This document shows positions 7,539 to 16,964 of a stretch of 64,000 nucleotides of DNA, piece after piece. Source of the DNA: an uncultured Lentibacter sp. (GTDB lineage: Bacteria; Pseudomonadota; Alphaproteobacteria; Rhodobacterales; Rhodobacteraceae); NCBI GenBank assembly GCA_947497495.1, contig CANMGT010000001.1, positions 558,001-622,000 on the forward strand, given 5' to 3'. Positions within the stretch are counted from its first letter, which is position 1. Every line of letters starts with the position of its first letter. Under the pieces are notes generated by a model. That model was not told where the DNA came from and ran no database searches. It saw only the letters and a list, made by a program, of their open reading frames with translations. Position numbers and translations under genes: made by a program.

Positions 7539-9584
7539 CTATCTGCGCCCTTCCCGAAGCCAACCCGCAATAATGAACAGCGCAAAGACCGAAAGTGCGG
7601 CCCAAGGGGGCACTAATGGAAACTGGCGCACAGCTATCGTCTCATAAGCATTGCGGGGTGTCAGCCCCATCCAGCTGGCACCAGCAGCCTTGCGGCCAGA
7701 GCGAACGCTTCGCACAGAGGGCAAGCCTTGCTCAACCTGAAAAACACCTCCGTTGGACGCTTCAACAAGCGGAGCAACGATTTCAGCATTCGCGATCGTT
7801 GAAATAAATTCACGCGGGGAAGCGGGGCCTAATCCTGCAACCGAACTCAGTTCACCACTGCTAAGTCGGTAAAGCCCAGGCTCATCGCTGAACACGGTTG
7901 CTTCAAAAACTCCGGGAGAAACTTCGGACAACACATGCCGCGTCACTTCCCCAGCGGGGCTTGTAAGCTCGACAGGTTCAACGTCTGTTTTCAAGCTCCG
8001 GCGGATGATCTTGAGCCCATCAGCTGTTGGCTCGGCTATCAGCGTTTCTTCCTCAAGCTCCGGTTCTTTCATCATCCAGTGTGACAGCCGCCTGAGCAAT
8101 TCGAGTTGTGGCCCACCGTCTTCGTAGCCGCGCGCCCAAAGCCATGCGTGATCGGAAGCCAGCAACGCGACACGCCCGGCTTCGACCCGATCAAGGATCA
8201 ACAAGGGTCTTTTCTCGAAGCCTGTCATGACAGTTTCGCCGGATGTTTGAGTAACATCGATTTGGCGCATCCAACGCCCCCAACTCTCACCATCAATCTC
8301 CAGATCCCGCGTGAGAGGATGGCGCCCGCCCAGCTCTGTCACAACAGGCTTATAGGCTTGCTCGATGACACGCCCCGTTGGTTCGCCAGGTAAAATCTCT
8401 CCCAATGGCGAGCGAAAAATGCTGTCGGCCGAAGCAAAGTCGGGGCCAGCTGCCACCAAAACAGCACCACCTCCACGTACGTAGTCGCGAATATTTTCAA
8501 GGTAAAGCGATGGCAGAATACCGCGGCGTTTGTAGCGATCAAAGATAATAAGATCGAAGTCTTTGATCTTTTCAACAAACAACTCGCGCGTTGGAAATGC
8601 GATCAGAGACAGCTCTCCGACAGGCACGCCATCATGTTTCTCAGGTGGGCGCAGAATAGTGAAGTGCACCAGATCAACGGAGCTGTCAGACTTCAACAAA
8701 TTGCGCCACGTGCGCCCGCCTGCATGCGGCTCTCCAGAAACGAGCAGAACGCGCAGCCTGTCACGCACGCCGTTGATTTCAAGTAAATACGAGTTGTTGC
8801 GCGCGGTGATTTCACCCTCAGCTTCGGGGATATCAAACTTCAGCAGGTTGCGCCCGCCATGCGACAGGGTCACTGGCAGCCTAATGTCACGGCCTATCGG
8901 CACGTCAAACTGCATCGGTTTCGCCGCGCCAACCGTAATCGACAACTTGGTGTGGCTATCGCCTTCAGGAAATGCACCTTGGTTCTCGACCCTCAACGTC
9001 AGCTCGATCGGCTCACCTATGATTGCGAAAGCTGGCGCATTTTCCACGACAAGTCGCCTGTCCCAATCGCTGGCGCGCCCGGTTTGCAGCAAGTGAACGG
9101 GCGCCGGAAACTCCGGAGCTTGTTCCATGTCGTGAATGATACCGTCGCTGATAATGACGGCTCCGGCCACACGGTTGCGCGGCTCTTCGGCCAAGGCCTG
9201 CGCGAGCTTCGACATGGCCTTAGAGCCTTGGTCCTCCGCTGCATCTGCAAGGGAGATTTCCCGCACCTCGGTGTTTGATCGCGCGCTCAAACGCGCCATG
9301 ATCTGACGGTGCGCCGCGTCTGTTTGTGCAGACCTGTCTGACAGCTGCTGGCTAGCGCTCTTGTCAGACAGCACAAACACGATGTCACTCAGCGGAGCGC
9401 GCTCTTCGTTTTGCAGAACCGGCCCCGCAAGCACTGCCAGCAACAGAGCTGATGCCATAGCGCGCAGCCAAGCGCCTTGCAGCCCGCGAAACGCTGCAAG
9501 CCCGACAGCCGCAAGTGTCAGGGCCATGAGCACCCAAAGAACAGGCCAGCTGACCAGTGGATCAAATGCGATTCCAAGGTTCAT
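7539..9584 (-). CDS. membrane-anchored protein of the MoxR/DUF4159 cluster
   Basis: 681 residues. Two N-terminal membrane helices (about 14-32 and 38-55) and one near the C-terminus (about 655-675) flank a large extracytoplasmic region. A Rossmann-like section (DFDLIIFDRYKRRGILPSLYLENIRDYVRGGGAVLVAAGPDFA) looks like the inactive class-I glutamine-amidotransferase-like fold seen in these clusters. It overlaps the DUF4159 gene by ATGA and is the last gene of the moxR operon. MoxR ATPases with DUF58 and BatA-type membrane proteins are thought to act as chaperone or maturation complexes at the membrane. The client is unknown. Confidence 0.75.
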   Translation of the reverse strand: MNLGIAFDPLVSWPVLWVLMALTLAAVGLAAFRGLQGAWLRAMASALLLAVLAGPVLQNEERAPLSDIVFVLSDKSASQQLSDRSAQTDAAHRQIMARLSARSNTEVREISLADAAEDQGSKAMSKLAQALAEEPRNRVAGAVIISDGIIHDMEQAPEFPAPVHLLQTGRASDWDRRLVVENAPAFAIIGEPIELTLRVENQGAFPEGDSHTKLSITVGAAKPMQFDVPIGRDIRLPVTLSHGGRNLLKFDIPEAEGEITARNNSYLLEINGVRDRLRVLLVSGEPHAGGRTWRNLLKSDSSVDLVHFTILRPPEKHDGVPVGELSLIAFPTRELFVEKIKDFDLIIFDRYKRRGILPSLYLENIRDYVRGGGAVLVAAGPDFASADSIFRSPLGEILPGEPTGRVIEQAYKPVVTELGGRHPLTRDLEIDGESWGRWMRQIDVTQTSGETVMTGFEKRPLLILDRVEAGRVALLASDHAWLWARGYEDGGPQLELLRRLSHWMMKEPELEEETLIAEPTADGLKIIRRSLKTDVEPVELTSPAGEVTRHVLSEVSPGVFEATVFSDEPGLYRLSSGELSSVAGLGPASPREFISTIANAEIVAPLVEASNGGVFQVEQGLPSVRSVRSGRKAAGASWMGLTPRNAYETIAVRQFPLVPPWAALSVFALFIIAGWLREGRR

Positions 9585-12319
9585 TGGCCCAGCCTTTCAA
9601 GGAGTGCGGGCACATGGACTTGGTCAGATTTGTAGTTTCCGGTGAGGACATGCATCACAAGGTTCACGCCAAACCGGTAGGCCAACTCACGCTGCCGCTC
9701 GCCCGAAAACCCCCGCCCTATAGGCAAAAGCGGTGCACCGCGCGCATCAACAGCCCAAGCAGCAGCCCAATCGTTGCCGCCAATGACAACCGGCGTAACC
9801 CCATCGTTGAGGTTGCGAAACGGCATGCCTTCGGTGCGCTGTGCATTGGCCGGTGCCGCCTCAACCCACAGGTCACGGCCTTCGTATCGGCCTGGAAAAT
9901 CTTGCAAAAGATAGAACGTTCGAGTCAAAACGTGGTCCTCGGGCAGCGGTTCCAGTTCGGGAATATCCAGCGCAGCCGCCAGCCGTCTGAGCGCTTTGCC
10001 CGCAGGACTCCCGGCCCCAAATCGCGCAACATCAGCATCTCGCGTGTCAAAAACGATCATCCCACCAGCCCGCAGATAGGCATTCAGCTTGGCATAAGCC
10101 GCTTCAGACGGCGTCGGTTGATCTGGCGAAATCGGCCAGTAAAGCAGCGGATAAAACGCGATCTCATCGGTTTCCAAGTTCACACCACGTGGCTGATCTG
10201 GCTCAACGGAAGTTCGAAAAAACAGAGTATCGGAAAGCCCACGCAGGCCGGCATTTGCGACGTCGTCTATCTTTTTGTCTCCGGTGAGCACATGCGCCAA
10301 AACAATCTCCCCAGTCGCATCCAGAGTTTGATCACTGGTTTGCGCCGCCGGCGACGTCGCATGCAGCGCAACCAGAAGCACCGCGACAGTTGCCACGGCG
10401 GGTTGGCGCAACTTGCCAGACAAGACAAGCGTCAGCACCACGTCAAATGACAGCAGGAGCAAGGCAATGGCCAACAAAGACCCCGAGAGGTCGCGTTCCG
10501 GCTCGCCGCCATATGTCGAAACAGGCACGCCTGCAGGCCAGCGAGCAGCGCTCAGTTCTGACAGGCTAGACGTAACATTGAGAGCCACGCGCCGCCCCGG
10601 TCCTTCATAAAGGCCAGGCCGCATGTCTGGCCCTATGGCCCCTTTCAAAAGCACGGCTCCGTCAACGCCTTGTAGGTTTTGCGCGTCTTCAAAGCGGCCA
10701 AAACCGTCAAGCACTTTCACGGGTTGCCAGACCGTTCCTTCAAGCTCGCCGTCTTGCAAACTCGACAAGGACGTTGCCACAGACAGCCTCTCGAGCATAC
10801 GCACAAACAGCCCCGAAAGCGGCAGGTTTGACCACTCGGCATTTGCAGATATGTGAAAAAGAACAACCCGACCCAGGCCCAAAGGCTTGCGCGTGACCAG
10901 CGGTGTTCCGTCCGTGAGGCTTGCGATAACGCGCGCGGCGAGTTGCGGATCGGGCTGCGCCACAACCTGTGCAGCGACGCGCAGTTCTTCACTGACGTTG
11001 AGGCCAAAGAACGGTGAGCCTTCGTCAAATGGTGCGATCGCTTTTGGCTCGCCCCAGCTCATCGCGCCGCCCACGACACGGCCACCCGCGCGCAACCTGA
11101 CCGGCATTAACGGGTGCTCCTCGGTTCGGCTGACTTCACTCGCAGCGAGCCTTGGCCCGGCAAAACGAACAAGCAACCCGCCGGCCTCCACCCAGTTTGT
11201 CAACGCTGCCTCATCGGCCGCTGTCATTTCGGCGATATCGGCCATTATCACAACGTCAGGATTGCCTTTTAGCATGTCGCTCAACGCGCCTTGCAACAAA
11301 TCAGACGAGGGCGCCAAGGCTTTGGAGAGGTAGTGCAGCGGTGATAGAAGCTCGAGGCCTTCGCGGTTCTCACGGCCTGCCACAAGCGCAACCTCGCGCC
11401 GCCTCAGACTGTCGTCAGTGAGCGCGATGGCTCCGGCATGCACTTCGCCTTTGAGCACAAAACGCGAGACGCGCTCTTGCAGTTCGGGGGGCAAATCAAA
11501 CGTGGCTTTTGCGCGCTGCTCACCCGGCTTCAAGGCGACAAAAACCTCATCGAGAATACGCTCCACCCCTGCCGGATCCAGCCCGATAGCTTGCACGACA
11601 ACCTCGCGCTCTCCAGCGGGTTGCAGTCGTTGCACATCCAGCTCGGCCGCGCCGTCTTGGTTGCGACCTACGCTGAGAGCCAGCAACGGGCGTTCGCTTT
11701 CAACCACACGCAAGAACCCTCGCGCCTCAAAGACGTCGCGCAGCGCGGCCCTGCCAGCGCGTTCAACGCCATCGCTCAGCCAGATTGTGTCAAAAGCCCC
11801 CTCGGGCACGGCTTTGATAGCATCCGCCTTTTCACTCCAAGCTTGTGGCTGCAACCCCGCGAGACGGCTGTTCCAGTCTTGCGCTGTCAAAAACTCAGCC
11901 TGTGACGCCGCACTAAGGCTGACAACTGCAACCGTTTGTTCGTTGCGGGCGGCCTGCTTCAGAAGACCCTCGACATAGGCGATGCGCGCGCTCCAGTCGC
12001 GGGCGCTTGCCCAGCTCGCATCAAGCGCTATCAGCAGTTTGGACTGGCCCGTTTCTTCGCTCTGGCGAGAGTTCAAAACTGGCCCAGCCAGCCCGATGAT
12101 AACCGCCGCAACAGCCAGAAGCCGCAACACCAGAAGCCACCAAGGCGTTCTGTCGGCGCTGTTTTCCTCGTCTTTCAGGCCAATCAGCAATGCCACCGCA
12201 GGGAACAGATGCCGGATTGGCGCAGGCGGAATAGCCCTCAGCAACACCCACAAAATGGGCAATGCCAGCAAAGCCAGCAAGATGAAAGGAGTTGTGAAGA
12301 GAATAGGCCCAATGCTCAT
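9581..12319 (-). CDS. BatA N-terminal / DUF4159 membrane protein
   Basis: 912 residues. The N-terminus (1-85) is a BatA-type double membrane anchor (FILLALLALPILWVLLRAIPP...VRLLAVAAVIIGLAGPVL). A vWA-like section follows (SKLLIALDASWASARDWSARI), although the usual DxSxS motif is imperfect (DASWASA). A further membrane segment lies near 615-660, and the C-terminal ~240 residues (VLTGDKKIDDVANAGLRGLSDTL onward) are the DUF4159 domain. It is coupled by four-base ATGA overlaps to DUF58 upstream and to the 681-residue protein downstream. It probably forms a membrane complex with them. Confidence 0.85.
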   Translation of the reverse strand: MSIGPILFTTPFILLALLALPILWVLLRAIPPAPIRHLFPAVALLIGLKDEENSADRTPWWLLVLRLLAVAAVIIGLAGPVLNSRQSEETGQSKLLIALDASWASARDWSARIAYVEGLLKQAARNEQTVAVVSLSAASQAEFLTAQDWNSRLAGLQPQAWSEKADAIKAVPEGAFDTIWLSDGVERAGRAALRDVFEARGFLRVVESERPLLALSVGRNQDGAAELDVQRLQPAGEREVVVQAIGLDPAGVERILDEVFVALKPGEQRAKATFDLPPELQERVSRFVLKGEVHAGAIALTDDSLRRREVALVAGRENREGLELLSPLHYLSKALAPSSDLLQGALSDMLKGNPDVVIMADIAEMTAADEAALTNWVEAGGLLVRFAGPRLAASEVSRTEEHPLMPVRLRAGGRVVGGAMSWGEPKAIAPFDEGSPFFGLNVSEELRVAAQVVAQPDPQLAARVIASLTDGTPLVTRKPLGLGRVVLFHISANAEWSNLPLSGLFVRMLERLSVATSLSSLQDGELEGTVWQPVKVLDGFGRFEDAQNLQGVDGAVLLKGAIGPDMRPGLYEGPGRRVALNVTSSLSELSAARWPAGVPVSTYGGEPERDLSGSLLAIALLLLSFDVVLTLVLSGKLRQPAVATVAVLLVALHATSPAAQTSDQTLDATGEIVLAHVLTGDKKIDDVANAGLRGLSDTLFFRTSVEPDQPRGVNLETDEIAFYPLLYWPISPDQPTPSEAAYAKLNAYLRAGGMIVFDTRDADVARFGAGSPAGKALRRLAAALDIPELEPLPEDHVLTRTFYLLQDFPGRYEGRDLWVEAAPANAQRTEGMPFRNLNDGVTPVVIGGNDWAAAWAVDARGAPLLPIGRGFSGERQRELAYRFGVNLVMHVLTGNYKSDQVHVPALLERLGQ

Positions 12320-13188
12320 TTTGGCCCCTCGATCACGTTATAGAGCCACATCACGGCTGCCTGTGCACTTTCGTTTGTGTGGTGGCACGCATACTGCCAG
12401 CCCGTTTTCCGGCAAGTACTTTCCAGCCGCGCTTTTCGCTCGGCCAGACGCGCGCGATAGCGTTCGGCAAGGTCGGCGGCTTGCAAAGTTTCGTGTTCGA
12501 CAGTGCCACCAACACTGCGAAAGACAGCGCGCCCGCGAAACGGAAAGCTCTCTTCCATCGGATCCAGAACATGCAAGCAAACGCCGTGCACACCTTTGAA
12601 GGCAGCCTCATGTAAACGCGCTTCAACCTCGTCAATGTCGCCAAGAAAATCCGACACAAAGACAGCAAAGGCATTCCTTTGCATATGGCTGACATCAGGT
12701 GTCGCAAAATCTTCCGACTTCGGCATTACCAGCAATTCGGCAAACCGCTGCACCTGCTTCATTCCCGCACGCGGCGGCAGGTTTTCGCCTGACAGGCCTA
12801 CTCGCTCGCCGCCTCGCGCCAGCAATACGGCGATCGCCAGTGCAACAAGCTGCGCGCGCTCCATTTTCTGCGGCAGGTTCGGTTCGCTCGCAAACTGCAT
12901 AGACTGAGCACGATCGACCCAGAAATGCACAGACTGCGAAATTTGCCATTCTTTCTGACGGATAAACTGGCTGTCAGAGCGTGCCGATCGCCGCCAGTCG
13001 ATCATCCTCAGAGTGTCGCCCGCTTGCACGGGGCGGTACTGCCAGAAGTCATCGCCGTTACCTGCGCGCTTGCGCCCGTGCCCCCCCGGCAAAACCGCGA
13101 GAGCTAGCTGCTCTGCGCGCGCCAAGAGCGGAGCAAGCTGCGCCGTAGCATCTTCGGCCCGACTTCTCAGAGGCAGTGCGTCTATCAC
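12316..13188 (-). CDS. DUF58 domain protein
   Basis: 290 residues with no membrane helix. The DUF58 signature WQYRPVQAGDTLRMIDWRRSARSDSQFIRQKEWQI (about 49-83) and the vWA-like VHFWVDRAQSM segment are clear. It is encoded directly after moxR with an ATGA overlap. DUF58 proteins with MoxR AAA ATPases form a recurring pair linked to membrane-protein or enzyme maturation and stress tolerance. The exact role here is unknown. Confidence 0.9.
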   Translation of the reverse strand: MIDALPLRSRAEDATAQLAPLLARAEQLALAVLPGGHGRKRAGNGDDFWQYRPVQAGDTLRMIDWRRSARSDSQFIRQKEWQISQSVHFWVDRAQSMQFASEPNLPQKMERAQLVALAIAVLLARGGERVGLSGENLPPRAGMKQVQRFAELLVMPKSEDFATPDVSHMQRNAFAVFVSDFLGDIDEVEARLHEAAFKGVHGVCLHVLDPMEESFPFRGRAVFRSVGGTVEHETLQAADLAERYRARLAERKARLESTCRKTGWQYACHHTNESAQAAVMWLYNVIEGPK

Positions 13189-14192
13189 GCGGCGGCCCGC
13201 AGCCCCGGCTTTAACGCGATCTCAGCTTCGATCAAGGCCTCAAGGCTTTCACCACGCGCCAATGCGGCGTAATTAAGCGCCATACGGTGCTTCAAAACCG
13301 GCCCAGCCATCGCGACAACATCGCTCGCGTCAGGTGCAAGCCGCCCTTGTAGCAACGCCCTTGCACGCACAGTGAGCATGAGCGCCTGTGCCGCCCGCGG
13401 GCCAGGCCCCCAAGCCACATTGTCACGAACAGCCTCTGACGCATCATCGGCTTCGGGCCGGAAAGCGCGCACAAGATCAAGGATGTTTTCCATGACGCTT
13501 TCGCCAACAGGCATCCGGCGGAGCAGTTGTTGCGCTTCTATAAGCTCCTGCGCTGAAAACACATTTTCGGACAGCGCCTCGGTTTCACCGGTTGTTGAAA
13601 TCAGGATTTCACGCTCGGTATCCCGGTCGGGGTAGCCCACATCTATGCGCACTAAAAACCTGTCGAGTTGTGCCTCAGGCAAAGGATAGGTGCCTTCCTG
13701 CTCAATCGGGTTTTGCGTTGCAAGCACATGGAATGGCGCCTCGAGTTTTCGGGTTTCGCCAGACACAGTAACCTCGCGCTCCTGCATTGCCTGCAACAAA
13801 GCCGACTGCGTGCGCGGGCTTGCTCGGTTGATCTCGTCTGCCATCAAAAGTTGGCAAAAAACCGGCCCTTCGATAAACTTGAAGGCCCGCGCGCCGTCAG
13901 TTCCGGTTTCAAGCACTTCCGAACCAAGGATGTCGGCTGGCATTAAGTCAGGCGTGAATTGCACGCGCTTTCCATCAAGGCCCATCACAGTCGATAAGGT
14001 TTCGACAAGCCGCGTTTTTCCGAGCCCAGGCAGGCCAACAAGCAAGGCGTGGCCTCCGCACAAGAGTGCTGCCAAAGTCAGGTCAACGACTCGCTCCTGC
14101 CCGATGAAGCGACGTGTTATTTGTGCCTTCGCCTCTGACAGGCGCACCTCAAGAGCTTCGATACGATCCAGCAGGTCTTTCGCATCAGCCAT
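13185..14192 (-). CDS. moxR: MoxR-family AAA+ ATPase
   Basis: 335 residues. Walker A GLPGLGKT (about 53-60), Walker B LLMADEINRASPRTQSALLQAMQE (about 114-137) and the sensor-1 motif ATQNPIEQEGTYPLPEAQLDRFL are textbook MoxR. It is the first gene of a four-gene leftward operon (moxR, DUF58, BatA/DUF4159, membrane protein) with four-base overlaps throughout. MoxR proteins are AAA+ chaperones that remodel client complexes at the membrane. The symbol is used in the family sense; no methanol dehydrogenase is nearby. Confidence 0.92.
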   Translation of the reverse strand: MADAKDLLDRIEALEVRLSEAKAQITRRFIGQERVVDLTLAALLCGGHALLVGLPGLGKTRLVETLSTVMGLDGKRVQFTPDLMPADILGSEVLETGTDGARAFKFIEGPVFCQLLMADEINRASPRTQSALLQAMQEREVTVSGETRKLEAPFHVLATQNPIEQEGTYPLPEAQLDRFLVRIDVGYPDRDTEREILISTTGETEALSENVFSAQELIEAQQLLRRMPVGESVMENILDLVRAFRPEADDASEAVRDNVAWGPGPRAAQALMLTVRARALLQGRLAPDASDVVAMAGPVLKHRMALNYAALARGESLEALIEAEIALKPGLRAAA

Positions 14193-14248
14193 AGCATTTC
14201 TCCAAATGAAACATTACCTTTGAGATAACCCTAACGACAAAAGCATCA

Positions 14249-14857
14249 ATGGTAAAAGCTATGAGCGGACAAAAACCCGTGAACCCAAGCGCAGAAGGCA
14301 TCGCACAATCAGTGCGCGCGGCTGGCAAATCCGGTGGTTTGCCGCCTGTTCACCTGTGGAACCCGCCATTTTGCGGAGACTTGGATATGCGCATCGCTCG
14401 CGATGGCACATGGTTTTATCTTGGCACACCTATTGGGCGCCCAGAGTTGGTGCGCCTGTTTTCGACGATTCTACGCAAGGATGGTGACGAGTATTTCCTG
14501 ATTACACCTGTGGAAAAAGTCGGAATCACGGTGGAGGATGCACCCTTTGTAGCTGTCGACTTTGAAGTTACAGACCTTGGGCAAGAGCAAATATTGACGT
14601 TTCAAACAAACGTCGGTGACAACGTCTCAGCTGGCCCGGACGCGCCTATTCGAGTGTTGCGCGACGTAACGACTGGCGAGCCTTCACCCTATGTCCTCGT
14701 ACGTGCCAATCTAGAAGCCTTGATTGACCGCAAAAGCTTCTACCGCCTTGTTGAGATCGGAACCCATCAGGAGCATGAAGGCCAAAGCTGGTTTGGCCTT
14801 CGATCAGGCGGTGATTTTTTCCCAATCATCCCGTCAGAAGAGCTTGTAGAAGCCTAG
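14249..14857 (+). CDS. DUF1285 domain protein
   Basis: 202 residues. The family signature is visible in the first half: PPVHLWNPPFCGDLDMRIARDGTWFYLGTPIGRPELVRLFSTILRKD, then YFLITPVEKVGITVEDAPFVA. DUF1285 is a small widespread proteobacterial family of unknown function, often encoded just upstream of moxR as here (divergent). An internal ATG at 14261 is an alternative start. Its TAG stop and the flgI TAG stop share one CTAG palindrome at 14854-14857, so the two convergent genes leave no spacer. Confidence 0.88.
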   Translation: MVKAMSGQKPVNPSAEGIAQSVRAAGKSGGLPPVHLWNPPFCGDLDMRIARDGTWFYLGTPIGRPELVRLFSTILRKDGDEYFLITPVEKVGITVEDAPFVAVDFEVTDLGQEQILTFQTNVGDNVSAGPDAPIRVLRDVTTGEPSPYVLVRANLEALIDRKSFYRLVEIGTHQEHEGQSWFGLRSGGDFFPIIPSEELVEA

Positions 14858-15957
14858 TGAACCACGAATTCCGCGTGCAAAGCACCTGCGGCTTTGATCG
14901 ACTTGAGAATGTCGATCATGTCGCGCGGCGCAACGCCAAGTGCGTTCAGCCCCGCGATCACTTCTGATAATGACGTTCCGGGCGGCACCTCTGCGAGGCT
15001 TATCCCCGGGTCTTCTTGAAGGCCGACATTGGTGCGCGGAACAACTACAGTTTCGCCCTCAGCGAAAGGATTGGGTTGAACGGCAATCGGGGCTTCCTGA
15101 ATGCGCAAAGTTAGCCCACCTTGGCTCACGGCGACCCGCGATATGCGCACATCTTCACCCATCACGATCGTGCCGGAGCGTTGGTCAACAACGACCCGCG
15201 CTTTGCGTTCGGGTGTCACCAGAATATTTTCGATCTCACCGATCGCATGAGCCGTTGAACGACGCTTTGTCGCGGTTACATCTATCTGCACTGTGCCAGC
15301 GTCCAACATCACCGCGACGCGCTTGCCGAAATTTCGATTGATGGCTTGCTCGATACGGCCCGCTGTTGTGAAATCTGCCTGACGAAGTGCCAGCCGCAAG
15401 GATGACAACGACGACAACTCAAATTCGATTTCCCGTTCGACCCGCGCGCCTGACGGAATTGTCCCCGCAGTCGGAACCCCCTTGACGACAGCCGCGGCGT
15501 CGCCCTCGGCGGCCGCGCCGCCTGCGATGATCGTCCCTTGGGCGACAGCATAGATTTGCCCGTCTGCTGCATTCAGCGGTGTCATTATCAACGTGCCGCC
15601 AAGTAAGCTTTTTGCATCTCCGATCGCTGAGATATTGACGTCAATCTTAGAGCCGGCTCTGGAAAAGGCTGGCAGCTCGGCAGTTACGAACACAGCCGCG
15701 ACATTCTTGGGTCGAAACTGTTCACCGGTCACATTCACCCCGAGCCGTTCGAGGATATTTGACATGATCTCCTCGGTAAACGGAGCGTTTCGCAGCCCGT
15801 CGCCCGTGCCATTGAGGCCGACGACAAGGCCATATCCGATAAGGTCATTTCCCCGCACGCCATCAAACTCAACCAGATCCTTGATCCGGATTTGGTTGGC
15901 AAAGCTGGTTTGTACACTCAGCACAAACATCAGTAAGGCTGTCAGAAAGGCGCGCAT
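14854..15957 (-). CDS. flgI: flagellar P-ring protein FlgI
   Basis: 367 residues with a signal peptide (1-20, SVQTSFA). The FlgI signature RIKDLVEFDGVRGNDLIGYGLVVGLNGTGD follows directly. The core ...IMTPLNAADGQIYAVAQGTIIAGG and the C-terminal SLSEVIAGLNALGVAPRDMIDILKSIKAAGALHAEFVV are also diagnostic. FlgI forms the periplasmic P ring around the rod. The start overlaps the flgL stop (TAATG). Last gene of the leftward flgE/flgK-flgL-flgI set. Confidence 0.96.
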   Translation of the reverse strand: MRAFLTALLMFVLSVQTSFANQIRIKDLVEFDGVRGNDLIGYGLVVGLNGTGDGLRNAPFTEEIMSNILERLGVNVTGEQFRPKNVAAVFVTAELPAFSRAGSKIDVNISAIGDAKSLLGGTLIMTPLNAADGQIYAVAQGTIIAGGAAAEGDAAAVVKGVPTAGTIPSGARVEREIEFELSSLSSLRLALRQADFTTAGRIEQAINRNFGKRVAVMLDAGTVQIDVTATKRRSTAHAIGEIENILVTPERKARVVVDQRSGTIVMGEDVRISRVAVSQGGLTLRIQEAPIAVQPNPFAEGETVVVPRTNVGLQEDPGISLAEVPPGTSLSEVIAGLNALGVAPRDMIDILKSIKAAGALHAEFVVH

Positions 15958-16964
15958 TAGAGGTAATCCATCAATGAAAGTTGGGACATTTTCGCAGTCG
16001 CGGCGTAAAGGCTTTCCAGCCTGAACTGTGTTTCCTCCAACTGTGTAATCGTTTCATAGGGGTCTGCCCCAAGCAGCTGGTTGCGCGCGTAGTCAAGGCT
16101 GGAGTCCTCAGACGCAAGCCGTGTACTTGCCTCCTCCACTCGTGCTTCCGCGAAGCCTAGCTTGGCGCGAATTGTTGTCACTTGGTCTTGCGCCCCAAGC
16201 ATGGTTTGGCCTGATTGTAGAAGCATTTCTGCCTTCACGTCCGCTGAGAAGGCGAGTGTCGCATCTGTGGCCAGCGCAGCCATTGCAGTTGCCTTCAAGG
16301 TGTTGCGAACTGCTGGATCATCGGCTCTTATATCAAGTGAAACGCGCTCTCCCTCACCGAGAAAGAATGGCTCAAGAGACTGCGTCGATCCCTGATATGT
16401 TGAGGTTTCAAAACCGCCGCCGGATGTAGCAAACCATGTGTCGAAAACCGCTTCGACATCAGCCATCGTTGTTGTGCCGGTCAGGGCTGTCCGCAGATCA
16501 TCAAGCATCTCATCAGCAGAGCCCAGCGCTTTGCCACCGGTTTCAACGCCCGCAAAAACAGACCGCCCGGCAACATTGGCGTTGAGGGAGCTCACGATCA
16601 GACCCAGCTGGCTTCGTGCGTTTTCGGAGGCAATCTCATTGGTGCCTGACAGGCCCCCAGTGCCAGCTGCAATAAGCTCGATACTCATGCCTTTCAGCGC
16701 ATCCCCGACAAAGCCGAGCGCATTCTGCATGGTTGCAGTAAAAATGGCGGCTTCTGTGGCTGAAGTTCTGAACGCCGAGACCACACGTAGGCTGCGCTCC
16801 ACTTCTGTCAGATAGCCATAGTCCCCGCCCAAGTGTTTCGAAACATCTTGAACCTGCCCGCTCGATAGCTCCTGCGTGAGACGCGACATTTCTGTTTTGA
16901 GGTAGCTATTTTGGCGGCGCAGCAAAGCCGATTGCGCCATGTCTCCGAAAGAAAGTGCGTTCAT
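15957..16964 (-). CDS. flgL: flagellar hook-filament junction protein FlgL
   Basis: 335 residues from the ATG at 16964, which overlaps the flgK stop (TGATG). An N-terminal helical region (LRRQNSYLKTEMSRLTQELSSGQ) and a C-terminal flagellin-like helix (ARVEEASTRLASEDSSLDYARNQLLGADPYETITQLEETQFRLESLYAATAKM) are typical of FlgL/HAP3. A variable central domain is present. FlgL joins FlgK to the flagellin filament. Confidence 0.92.
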   Translation of the reverse strand: MNALSFGDMAQSALLRRQNSYLKTEMSRLTQELSSGQVQDVSKHLGGDYGYLTEVERSLRVVSAFRTSATEAAIFTATMQNALGFVGDALKGMSIELIAAGTGGLSGTNEIASENARSQLGLIVSSLNANVAGRSVFAGVETGGKALGSADEMLDDLRTALTGTTTMADVEAVFDTWFATSGGGFETSTYQGSTQSLEPFFLGEGERVSLDIRADDPAVRNTLKATAMAALATDATLAFSADVKAEMLLQSGQTMLGAQDQVTTIRAKLGFAEARVEEASTRLASEDSSLDYARNQLLGADPYETITQLEETQFRLESLYAATAKMSQLSLMDYL